Shown here: positions 20,120-31,700 of the stretch, piece by piece | Numbering within the stretch: the stretch's first letter is position 1 | Layout: every line of letters begins with the position of its first letter | NCBI GenBank assembly: GCA_905178155.1 | Contig: CAJINV010000006.1 | Span: forward strand, 502,398 to 566,397 | Reading direction: 5' to 3' | DNA from: Amoebophrya sp. A120 | Taxonomy: Eukaryota > Sar > Dinophyceae > Syndiniales > Amoebophryaceae | DNA: 64,000 bases | Made by a program: the position numbers and the translations under genes | Notes under the pieces: generated by a model | Told to the model about the DNA's origin: nothing | What the model saw: the letters and a program-made list of their open reading frames with translations, nothing else | Databases searched by the model: none

Positions 20120-21604
20120 TCAATGTCTCGCTTGCGCAAAGGCGACAATCATCCAAAACAAAAGGAAGAAGCCAAATCCCACCATCCCGTAGACCCAGGT
20201 CGGCAACGGCAACGCCTGCTCCACATCATAGTAATACGTCAGTATCGATTGAAAAACATTCGGATACGCCTGCTGCCCGATGATCTTCGCACATTTCGTG
20301 TTCATGGTGCACCGGAAGACGATTTCGGTAACTAACGGGTTGGAAATCCCATCTTCGGTGATGTTGCTGCACGAGGTCGACGCATTTGGTTCAAACGAAC
20401 TGGGGTTGTACTGCAACTCCAGTTCGGGTACTCCCCTGCTGAACACCAAGTTCCACTCCTCATCCAAAGCTTCGGCGGTTATTTGCGGGTGGTGCGAGGA
20501 TTTTGCTGTTGATTCCGTAGCAGTCGTCGAGGCTGTGCTTGTGGTAGACGAAGACGAGGGAAAATCAAAATTGTCGAATTCGCCTGCACCATCGGAGTTT
20601 TCGCCAAAAGCAGCTGCAGAGGATGCAAGAATCCCTTTCTGCTTTCGGTTCACCAGGTTAGTCTTAGTCGTTTTCTGTTCGTTGGTAGAAGTTCCTCCCG
20701 AGGTGCTGTTGCTACTTGCAGTGGACGAGCGGTTGGTGTTGCGCATGAAATCATCCTCCATGTGGTCCTCATCAGCAACGGACCTCAGCGCGTGAGATTT
20801 TTCGCCTGATCTTCCCTCCGAATCTGAAACAGCCTTGCTTTCATCTCCTCGTCCAAGAAATATAACCCTTTTAACAATCGCCAAAATCCTGTAAGACCAC
20901 CTTTGCTGCTCCAAAAACTTTTCGTACCGTTCGTTGTGCAAAACCTCTCCGTCGAACTTCTTCCTCCGCACGTCCTCCGCCAATTTTTCCGATTCCCGCA
21001 TTTTGTTCCGCTTTTCCTCCAACGCCTTTAACTCTTGTTCCACTGCCGTTCTCACTTGCCGTTTCACCACTCTTTCGAACTCTCGTTGGATCAACTGCTC
21101 ATCCGCCAACCCCAATCTTTCCAACACCGACAAGGCGCCCTCGAAGCGAAATTCTAACCGCATTTTCTCATCGTTAAACCTCGGCTGGTAACCACGCGGC
21201 CCGTAGAGCTTGATTTTGTTCAAAGGAAGGTCGATGGAATTGTTATCCATCTGGTAATGATTGTTGCTCGGCGATTTTGAAAGTTTAAGTGTGAAGTTCT
21301 GGCTCGCGTAATCGGAAATGATGGAGAGTTCTTCCTGCAGTTTTTGTTGGGAAGATGAAGAGGATGATGAACTTTTCGCTTTTGATGTAGTTGTGGAACT
21401 CTCATCCTCTCCCACTTGTTTCGCGTAAAGCGCCTGCCCCAGTTCCTGCCCGGCGGTCACGTACAGCCAGCGCTGGCAGGTAAGTTCCTCATCACAGTTT
21501 GCGTCGTTTAAGGTAGGGGGGTGGGGAAAGAAACCGGTACTGGAGCTGGTACTAGCAAAGGAGGACGAAGGAGCAAAAGAGGTTGCGGTAAAGGTGGAAG
21601 ACAT
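20120..21604 (-). CDS. Coiled-coil protein with a C-terminal membrane segment, 494 aa
   Basis: A single long frame from an ATG at 21604. It begins with a Ser/Thr/Phe-rich leader (MSSTFTATSFAPSSSF) and a short cysteine-containing part (NCDEELTCQRW). A charged helical region follows at about residues 165-250 (EQELKALEEKRNKMRESEKL), typical of a coiled coil. Then comes a long Ser/Thr/Asn-rich linker, a compact domain, and a membrane segment at the very end (PTWVYGMVGFGFFLLFWMIV). This is the layout of a tail-anchored or type I membrane protein with a large non-membrane part. I do not recognise the family. The gene has no introner. Further membrane-like coding sequence starts right behind the stop, so the true 3' end may be more complex. 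Confidence 0.7.
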   Translation of the reverse strand: MSSTFTATSFAPSSSFASTSSSTGFFPHPPTLNDANCDEELTCQRWLYVTAGQELGQALYAKQVGEDESSTTTSKAKSSSSSSSSQQKLQEELSIISDYASQNFTLKLSKSPSNNHYQMDNNSIDLPLNKIKLYGPRGYQPRFNDEKMRLEFRFEGALSVLERLGLADEQLIQREFERVVKRQVRTAVEQELKALEEKRNKMRESEKLAEDVRRKKFDGEVLHNERYEKFLEQQRWSYRILAIVKRVIFLGRGDESKAVSDSEGRSGEKSHALRSVADEDHMEDDFMRNTNRSSTASSNSTSGGTSTNEQKTTKTNLVNRKQKGILASSAAAFGENSDGAGEFDNFDFPSSSSTTSTASTTATESTAKSSHHPQITAEALDEEWNLVFSRGVPELELQYNPSSFEPNASTSCSNITEDGISNPLVTEIVFRCTMNTKCAKIIGQQAYPNVFQSILTYYYDVEQALPLPTWVYGMVGFGFFLLFWMIVAFAQARH

Positions 21605-22788
21605 TTTGTTGCTTTTTCTTTTGTCGTATGGGCGAGTACTACGCTACAAGTGGATGAAATGCGAGTGACACAAACCATAAGAAATTTCTCATCTTTTCGC
21701 CTTTGGATTTATGAGGGGAATAAAAAACAAAGTACCATTGTCGAGGGTAAAAAAAAAACATGGAAATCACTCTGAACTAGATTCTCGGCGTGTGTACTAA
21801 AATGCAATGTCACCTGGTGCGGGCCTGAAGAATTTATTTCAAACGCGGAAAAAAATTTTGACTACATTTTCCGTAATGAAGTAAGTACTATAACCGATGC
21901 AAGTGGTCGTGTAATGGTGAAACCAGATATCACTTTTGATTTCTGCCTCTTGTGCGAACACGGTGCCATCCGAACGGTTTATTTTCGACGGGGTAGAGGA
22001 GACCCCCATGTAGTCCCGACCATGAGTTCTTGGGACTGCGGTCGACGAGGCGATATTTTTCAAATTTCATAACAAAATGTGTACAGGTCGTAGTGGTCGT
22101 CTTTCTGGTGGTTTCTTAAGTGATTTAATTGCAACAAACTTTGAATACATAGAGAAGTTGTGGACATTCCGAAACAAAATTCTTCAGCTACAAAAGAAGC
22201 AATGGAACTAGAAAATCATGCTCTAGAAGTAGAGCACTTGTAAACATTCACAATACAAATCACAGTTGCGTCTGCGTGCAACTACTAGAAGGTGTAAAAA
22301 TAAATCGGCTATAAAAAGTTGATACTGCAAATAAAGCTAGCAAGCGCTACCGGTGCTGCGGCCTTGCGTTTCTCTCTTGTAGTGCTCTCTTGTTTGAATA
22401 AACGGATAATTGTTCAGAAGCTAAGTGGTGCATTTCATTTCAAATACACGCGTACGATACGATAATCATAAAATTTCGGCTTTCCTCGTTCTGGAATAAT
22501 CTCGTCTAACATCGACGTCCTCGGTAAAAAAATAATCACGATGCGTAAAAATAAAACTCAGTACGAATGAAGACTTCAGCTGGTAAATTTCGATTGTAAC
22601 AATGTCCTCCAAAAGCTGATGTGTCTATCACAGTGCACTTCATCAGTAAAAAATCTCAAAATCTCGGATTCTCTGTGTTCCTTTCCGTCAAGATATTAAG
22701 CTGTGGGCGTGGTAAAAAAACGAAGCTTGGCCGCTGATCTAGTCTACTATGTGATCTCACACTTCTTGATTCCATGGTTACCTTTGGA
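21605..22788. other. Intergenic region between the 494-aa and 1949-aa genes
   Basis: AT-rich with only short frames. A minus-strand frame at 21839-22063 is faintly protein-like (TPSKINRSDGTVFAQEAEIK) but too short to support. No introner or repeat is seen. Confidence 0.55.
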
Positions 22789-25700
22789 TCAAAACGCTTT
22801 CACCCTTTCCAGCACGGCCGCAAACTTTTCATCTAATTCCTTCTCTTTCTGATTCAATTCCGTTGTCAATTGGTAAATCAGCGCCTCAATCTTTTCCGCT
22901 TCCCTTTTCCCCCGCGCCTTCTCCGCCATGGCGTGGACGATCTCTAGTTTCCGCTCCAGCGTGTTGAAAGTTTTCTCCAGCGTGCGCAAGTGGTCGCTCG
23001 TCAATTCCTGTAGCTCTTCCGGAAATTGTAGATCCTTCTCTTTCGTAGTCCCGTCGGTCAACTTTGCGTTGTATCTAATGTAAAAATGTCTGGGTCTGGA
23101 AGATTGCCAGGTTTGTCATGCATTTTTCGCATGACGCCTGATGCTTGTAATGCATGACCTAGCAACGCAATTTTTAGAGGGCTTCCTAATGGCTGTTCCG
23201 CATGAGAAATGCCCTCTCCGCGTAACACAAACTGGAGTCCTGTTGCTGGTCATGCAATACAGATTTTTTTGGAATCCAAAGACAGCATTACAAGTTGCAA
23301 TCTTCCAGACCCAGACATTTTTACATTTGATACGTTGGTAATTCTCGCCATCTCCGTCTCAATTTCCTTCAAATGCGTCTGCGTCATGCGCAGCACGATA
23401 GTCTTGATCGAGTCGTCCAGCAATTGCACTCTCCGCAGCAGGTAGTCGAACGCGAGCACGTCCCGGCGCTTCTTTTGAATCTCGGTCTCCTCAACTTCTT
23501 CTTCCTCCGAGCTCTCTGTTTCCTCTTTTTTTGGCTTCTTTCCGTACTTGCCCACCCACCGGCCGGACGTGTAGCCGAGGCCGTGTTCTGCATCGATCAT
23601 GTCATAAACTTCCGTTTCTCTTACCTTCTTTTTTTTCTTCTGCGCTTTTTTCCCTTTTTTCGCGATCAAGTCGCTCACGGATTTTTTGCTGCTTTGCGCT
23701 TCTTTGTCATCGTCCGCAGCAACATCTCCCCCAGTCCCGTCGTCCCAAAACTCTTCTTCGTCTGCATTTCCCGCCGCTTCCGCCGCGCTGTCACGGTTGC
23801 CACGGTTCATCTTGCTGCTGGTGCGGTCCTTGTCTGGATCTTCGGAAATTTCCTCCTGGATAAACGCTATGCAGTGCAAAAGTATCGTACTCGTACTAAT
23901 TGCGTTTATGCATTACAAATCTCTTTGTTAAGGCAAATCTGCATTACAAATTCAATTTGTGATGCTAAGTAAATTTGTAATGCAACTTATACTAGTACGA
24001 TACTTTCGCAGTTCATAAACACCACTTCCACGTTCTCCCTGCCATGCCGGTCACTCGCGGTCGACTCGCGTTCGCCGCCGGCCAGGTCTCCAGAGACTCC
24101 GTACGGATTTTTCTTCGCCTCGTCTTCATCTTCCAAGACGGTAACCTGCAGCTCCACCTCTTTATTGTCCTTCACCACGAGTTCTTTTGCGTATATCTTC
24201 TTCACCCGCGTCAAAATGGTTCGCACTACGGACATATCAAATGCAAAAATGTCTGGGTCTGGCAGAGTCATGCCGCTTTTGCATGACACAGAAGGTCTGG
24301 CATGGAAGCTCTAGCATCACAGGTTTCGAGAAGCTTCCGCAATGCCGAACCTGCATCACAAATGCCCGATTAAGATGGCAGAAAGTGGGCAGCTTTTGCT
24401 GCCTATGCATGAGAGATTCTTATGAATGTGAATGTGTTGTGAAATGCGCATCACAAGTTCGCATTCTTCCAGAGCCAGACATTTTTGCAGTTGATAGGAC
24501 AACTCCGATTCGATGATCGTTGCATCCGAAGCCAGGTCCTTTTCCAAGTGACTCGCCGCCTCGACAATCAATTGCACATCTGACTCCGCGAGCAACTGGG
24601 CATTCGGCGTGAGCTTGACCATCTCCTTGACCGTTTTCGAGAACAAGGCGACCTCCTTTTGCCGCTCCGTCAATCGTTCGCGAAAATTTTTCGCGTCGAA
24701 ATTTTTGAACTTCGTCAGAATCCGGGCGTCATTGCCCGTCGCGAGCAGTCTTTTCTTTTTCAAGTCTTCCAGGAGAAAATCTTCCAAATCTTGGTACTCA
24801 AACTCGAATTGCTCTGTCAAATCCTGTATGAATTGCAGAAGTCTCGCACTTGTAGTAAGTAATCGCAGTCATGCTCATGCACCATTACAAATCTCCTTCT
24901 TAACCTAAGTCCGCATATACAAATTTCATTTTTCATGCTGGGGGAATTTGTCGTGCGAATTCTACTAAAGTACGATACTCTTTTGCAATCCATATCCTGC
25001 AGGTGCTGGTGCAGAGCGTGGTCCACGGCGTCCACCAAATCACGATCGGTTTTGTTTTCGATCAAATCATCCAAATTGGTCGCCTGTTCGGGATCCTCGG
25101 CCGCTTTTACAAGCATCTGCTTTACGTCCGATTTGGTCTGATCCGTCGTGATGTTATTTCCCTTATTTCCTGAGCCGTCGTTCTTACCGTTTGATGTACG
25201 GAGTTTCTTCGACTCCTTAGCAGTGCCACTTGGGCTTCGCGATGAACCGCGCGAGGACACCGATGTTTCACTTCGGCTCCCGCTCCGCTGCTCCTTCTTC
25301 TGTTTTTCCTTCTTTTTCACAAAAATAGTTTTCGTGGTTCCGTCGTTATCGACGACTTGCTATTCTGAGTAAAAACATCCCTACCCCAGAGTCCTCAACA
25401 TGCGAAATCTGCTATACAAATCCACCAGCTTTGGTTGTTTCGCATGACAAGTTTGTCTTCGTAGTGTAATCCTGTTATAGATACTTAGTTCACAAGCATG
25501 ACAGATCCAGCATATCATGCTGATTCCAGCATCGCAAAATCCCAAATACGAAAAAAAAATGCTTCTCATGGGGCTCCGCTTGAGCAACGTGTCTCTTTTA
25601 ATTTTTGGCATGCAGATTTGCATGACAACTCTGGGGAGGTGGGGACGTTTTTACTCAGGATACTTGCTTTTCCTTCACTTGGTCCGCGACTATTGGCTTC

Positions 25701-28700
25701 TGCTTACTCAGTATCAAACAAAAAAAGTTCGTCACGATCACTCATGCGCATTCTTGCAATACAAAATTGTTTGTCATGCGTAAAAATGCATCACAGCCAA
25801 ACTTTATTAGGGATTTCCCTAGTGTTTCTGCAACACAGAGGAAAGTAGTGATGCCAAAAAAATTTGTAATGCAAAACCCGCAAGTTAGTGACTGTGACAA
25901 ACTTTTTCCTCTCCATACTCAGCTTCCCACCCGGGATGGAAATGGAAGACGGCATCAGCTGCATCGACGGTGGGGTATGTAAATTCTTGGTTTTGTACAT
26001 GGCTGCATTCGGGGCGGCAGCGCGTGGTGAGCTGCCCCGCGAAGTAGAGCTCTTGCTGGTACTGTCGCTCGGAAGATTATTATTTCCATACGGCGTATCC
26101 CACGAAAAAAGTGTATACAGTTACACACTTTTTTATTGTAGTGAATTCAGCAACGCAAATTGCTCTGCATGAGAGAGAAAACTTGTAATGCAGCAATCCT
26201 ACGGGAATAAAACATAAACACCTATGAAACGAGGCTCCTATGCATATCCTGCATGACAGAGCTTGTCTGTCTTGCTTGGCCTGCATAGACTATGTGTGTA
26301 ACTGTAACACTTTTTTCTCGCGATACGGCGTCAAGGTTTTCACCACACTCGCGTTCACCACCGCCCGGTTACCGCGGGACAGTATCAAATACAAAAAATA
26401 TGCCTGGATGTCTGGAAGCGTACAATTTTGTCATGCAGAATTTCCATGCGCCATAAGGTCTGGAATGCAGGACCTAGCATGACAGATTGTGCGAGGTATC
26501 TATCATGCCTCTATTCCTGCATGAGAAACTCCCTCTCATCATGGTGGTCAACAGAAAAGGAAAGCTTTTGGCGATCGCGCAAGACAGATTTTTGTGTGGT
26601 CCAAATGACGCATCACAAGTTCCATCCTTCCAGACGCCGAGGGCATATTTGCAATGCATAGACAGCGCGCGCTCCCGATTTAGCCGGGAAATTGGTCCGG
26701 TATAGAGAGAAAAAAGTTTGTCACAGTCACTAAGCTGCAGGTTTTGCATTACAAATTTTTTTAGCATCACAAGCTCTCCTTGTAATGCAGAAACACTAGG
26801 GAAATCCCTTATGAAGTGTGGCTGTGATGCATTTTTACGCATGACAGACAATTTTGTATTGCAAAAATGCCCATGAGTGATCGTGACGAGCTTTTTTCTT
26901 TTGATATCCGGTGGACCCGGAATACTCCGACCGGCCGCTCTGCATGAAGTCAAAATGCGCACTGCCCTCCGCGTATCAAATGCAAAAATCCCTGGATGTC
27001 TGGAAGGTGGCAAGTTGTCATGGTAAATCTGAATCACGTAAAAATCTGTCTTGCATGATTACCAAAAGCTGTGCATTTTTGACCAAGTTAGGATGGAGTT
27101 TCTCATCGACAGGATAGGCATGATAGGAATCTCACAGAATGTCTGTCATGCTGAGTCCCGCATTCCAGATTTCACGGGTCATGGAAAATCTGCGTGACAA
27201 GTTTACACTTTTCCAGACCTCCAGGGATTTTCGCACTTGATACCGCGTGCAGCTGATGAGCAATCGGGTCGATCATTTGATGATCGTAGTCAATGATGTG
27301 CATTGCAAATATGTCTGGGTCGAGATTTGTGATGCAGGACGTCAAGGACAACAAGATCTGTAATGCATGAATACCATTGGCCAGTTTTTTTGTCGTGCTG
27401 GATATGGTAGTTTGTCATGCTAAATGCGAATGAAATCCCCAAAGAATGCCGAGGGAAATTTCTCATGCTGTTATACCTACAAGCAGCAAGTTTGCAATGC
27501 AAGTATCAGCAACACAAGTTTATTCCAGACCCAGACAACATATTTGCAGCTGATAGATGATGCTCGCTTGCGACTGCGACTGTCCCGACTCCATGTCCCT
27601 ACTACCAGGCTCGGGAATCTGCTCTGTGTATCAAAATGAAAAATCCCCCCTCCCGATATCAAAATGGAAATTTGTGATGCTGACTTGTGGTCACAAATCA
27701 TCGTTGTCTTGCCTATAACGCAATAGGAGCCATGTGGCGCATTCCAAAGCAAATCTGTCATGCGCTTGCGGCTACTGTAAACCTGTTTTCCATGCGTAAT
27801 TGCTAGCCTTCTGGATACCCAAACAGGCTTAGAGCATGCCGCCAAGCACTTTCTGCAAGACAAACCTGATTTGTGTTCCCAAATCCAGCATCAGAAACTT
27901 CGTTTTGATATGGGGAGGAGGATTTTTCCTCGCAATACTGTGCGCCGGGATGCCTCGGAGCCCTCCGCACGCGGCTGCCGGTGGTGCGGTCCTCCGGCGC
28001 CTATCCAGAAAAAAAAGTGTGTAACTGTAACTTTCTTTGAGGAACAGCATCACAAATTTACTCTACGTGACAGAGAAAACCTGTCATGCGTGGGTTGTAA
28101 GGCAAAACACACATAAAAAGAGGGCCTCATGGCTGTCTCGCATGACAGGTGTAACTCTGTTGCATGTTCTGCAACACAAATTTTTACTTCTTACACAGTT
28201 TTTTTCTTGCATAGCGCCCTGGAAGAAGTTATTGTTCGTCAGCTCGTCGGCCTCCGCAATGGTAGAATACAACCGCTTATGCATTGCAACAGTATCGTAC
28301 TAGTAGTGATTTTTGCATGACAAAGTTGTCATCAGCATGAGAAATGAAATTTCTGATGCTGATTTACCTTGAGAAAGAGCTTTGTCATGCATAATTGCAA
28401 TATACTATGAGTACGATACCTTTCCCCAGGATACCGGTACGCCGGATCGTTCGGGTGGATTTGGTTCGTTCCCGGGATCACATTCGGATGAATCATGGTT
28501 ACACAGCTCGGATTTTTATCCACTGCAAAAGTATCGCACTTGTACTAATTGCGACAATGCATTACAAATCTTTTTCTTCAGGCAAATCCGCATGACAAAT
28601 TTTATTTGTAATGCTAAGTCAATTTGTGATGCAATTTATGCTTAGTAGTACGATACTTTTGCAGTGCATACGGATGTTGAATCAGGACGTTTGGAGGTAC

Positions 28701-31700
28701 TACTGTCGCGGCTCCGCCGGGTAGTAGTTGTGTCATTTTGTCCTTGTGGTGGTGATGGTGGTGATGATGATGCCCACTACTGACCACGTGACTCCCCGCT
28801 GTGAAGCCCGCCGCCGCCACTTGAGTCGTCGTTTCATTGTTCCCGACTGCAGTGGAAAATGTCACTTTTTTGTCCATTGCCGACTTCCGCTGCTCCGACG
28901 TGGTCAAATTGTCCAGTTGCGCCACCATGTTCCCGAGGTTATCAGCATGATCTGAATGCAGCAGCGACGAGGGTCGCGTCCAATCGCAGGACAACGCGTT
29001 AGCCGCTTTTTTCAAGTCCACCCCCGGCGGCGGCACGATCTCGCCCTGTGTCGTGTGAGCTCCTCTGGTCGTGCTGCCAGGAGCAGCTGTGTTATTTGTA
29101 GTGTGCACAACTCCCCTGCTTGTTTCTTCGTCCCCCCGCGGGGGGCTTTTGCTCCGCTGCGCAATCACTTCGACGTCTATCACGGGGCAGGCCACCTTCG
29201 TTTGACACAGCTGCTGAAATACCGGTAACAGCGTTCCGCTCGGGAGCAGTTTCGGGCGCGTGGCTATCAAAAGGAAAAGTCCCCCCCTCCCCATGTCAAC
29301 ACGAAGTTTCTGATGCCGGCTTTGTGTAGTACACAGATGCCAACTGTCTTGCTGGCGAGGACTGCAGGCACATACTAACTGTGAGTAGAGAGGCCTGGGC
29401 CTACGCGCTTAGCATGAAAAACATCCGCACTGTAGGCCCAACAGCATCACCAACCGCCTGCATAATGCGGCGAAGCCTGTGGAGTTGCCTTCTTGCAAGA
29501 CAGACGTGATTTGTGGTCACAAATCAGCCACACAAATTTTCGAAAATAACGTACCTTGGCAATATGGGAAGGGGTGATTTTTCCTTACGATAATGGCGTG
29601 CGGCACGCGAATGGAAAAGAAAGTCGGAAACTGTGCTGCCGACTGTCTTTGCGTGTTCAGCAACTTGTTGATCTGTTGGGGCGGCGGCCCCTGCACGACA
29701 CCAGCGGTGGTTTTTGACGTGGTTTGCGCTTGAGGATTCGGCGAGGTCGTGGCAGAGGAGATAATTATGAACTGCAAAAGTATCGTAGTCGTACTCGTAT
29801 AAATGCATTACAAATTTCCTCAGCATGAGAAATAAAATTTGTAATGCTGATTTACCTTGAGGAAAAGATTTGTAATGCATGACTGCAATACGAATACGAT
29901 GCTTTCATAATAATGACCATGTGCTGCTGCTGTGGATCCTGCTGTTGAGAAGAAGTCCCTTGTATGGATGTGTCAGAGTTGAAATCGACAAAGTTGAAAT
30001 GATTTGCCATGCATAAAATGCGACACAAAGACTGACGCTATTGCTGAAGGCGCAAGGGAGGCAGATTCTAGTGCTGGTAAGGGTCAAGAATTGGGCTGCT
30101 GACTAGCATGACAGGGAGCAGCCACCTTTCCCTAAACAGCATGACAGACTTGCTTCAGAGGCCAGGAAAATTTGTCATGCGCCGATTGGAAACTGTGGGT
30201 GTCTAACTGGTATAGATTTTATGCATCACAAATTATTTCAACTTTGTTAATTTCAATCCTGACAGTTCCATACCTTGTTTCGACAGCGTACTAATTCTGC
30301 CGCTCCGGACCGGACTCACCGGGCTTTATCCTGTGTAAAAACGTCCCCACCCCATAGTCAACTTGGGAAATCTGCTAGACAAATCAACCAGCTTTGGCTG
30401 TTGCGCATGACAAATTTGGTCTCGGGGTGTAATCCTGATTTAGCTTGTTCAGAAGCATCACAGAGCTAGCCTATTGTGCTGATTGGAGCATTACAAATTC
30501 CAAAACACGATCAAGAAATGCGTGTCATAGGGCTCCGCATGAGAAACATTTTGAGCATGCAGGTTTGCATGACAAATGTGGCTTGGGGACGCTTTTACAC
30601 AGGATAGGCTTCCCGGCGGACTGAGTGTCGGCAACGCCGGTAACACCATATCCATTTGCGATGGAGGGGTCGGCGGCGCGGGGCCGCTGGGCGGGGACCA
30701 CGCGCCCAGAGCTGTGGCACCAGCGGCTGACGATTGCCGCCCTGGCACGGAGGAGCTCACCCCCGGCTTCGGGGAAGACGAACGGTAGTAGGAACCAGGC
30801 TTGTCAAACAATGAAGGCGGGACGGAACTACCCGGCTTTGCTTGCTGTTTCAGTTTCTGCTGTAGGCTGGTATTAGTATTACTGCTCTTGTCCTTGAAAT
30901 AGTTTTGGATGCAGAACCCGACATCTAACTCGTCGTCTTGTTCGTGTAACAGCCCGATAAGCGGCTCGGTCGGTTTATGGAAGTGTCAGAATCGAAATTG
31001 ACAAAGTCGAAAAATTTGTGATGCATGAAATCGATACCAGTTGGCGCCTCAGTTTCCAGGTGGCGCATGACAAATTTCGGGAGCACCCGAATCCAGTCTG
31101 TCATGCTGTTTGGGCAAAGAAGACTGCTCCTGTCATGCTACTCTGGCAGCACATTGCATGCCCCTAGACAGGCTTATAATCGGTCTCATTTACCTGCTTC
31201 CCAATACAGGCCTTCAGTGCCCTACATTTGACGCATCACAAGTTTTTCGATTTTGTCGATTTCGATCCTGACACTCCCATACGGTTTCACGTGGCTGTAG
31301 AGGTCTTCGCGACTTTCCAAAAACCTCCGCGCCCCAAGCTGGAAAAACGCCGCAGCCGAATCTTTATCCTTGCGCACCCCATGGTTTTTGCCGCCCAACC
31401 TCCCCGCTTCCCTTTCCAAAGTCATCGCCAGTTCTTCGATGTAAGCGTTCGTCTTTTCCACCAGTTGGGCCTCGTACTTCCCAAAAGCGTGAATTTCGGG
31501 ATTGTCCATCCAGCCGTTAGATTGCTTGATCGTATCACATGCAAAAGTGTCTGGGTCTGGAACGTTGGAACTTGTGAAGCTAACTTTGGACTCTAAACAA
31601 AATCTGTATTATGACCAGCAAGAGGAGTCTAGTTTGTGCTACGCGGGGAGGACATTTGTCATGCGGAGTAGGCATCCGGAAGCCCTCTAAAAATCTGTGA

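Noticed and set aside
23072-23332. Recurrent ORF pieces with MSGSG or SNAKMSGSGR, which look like a protein family
   Set aside because: The peptide is only the translation of the family A end (AAATGTCTGGGTCTGG). It recurs because the element recurs.
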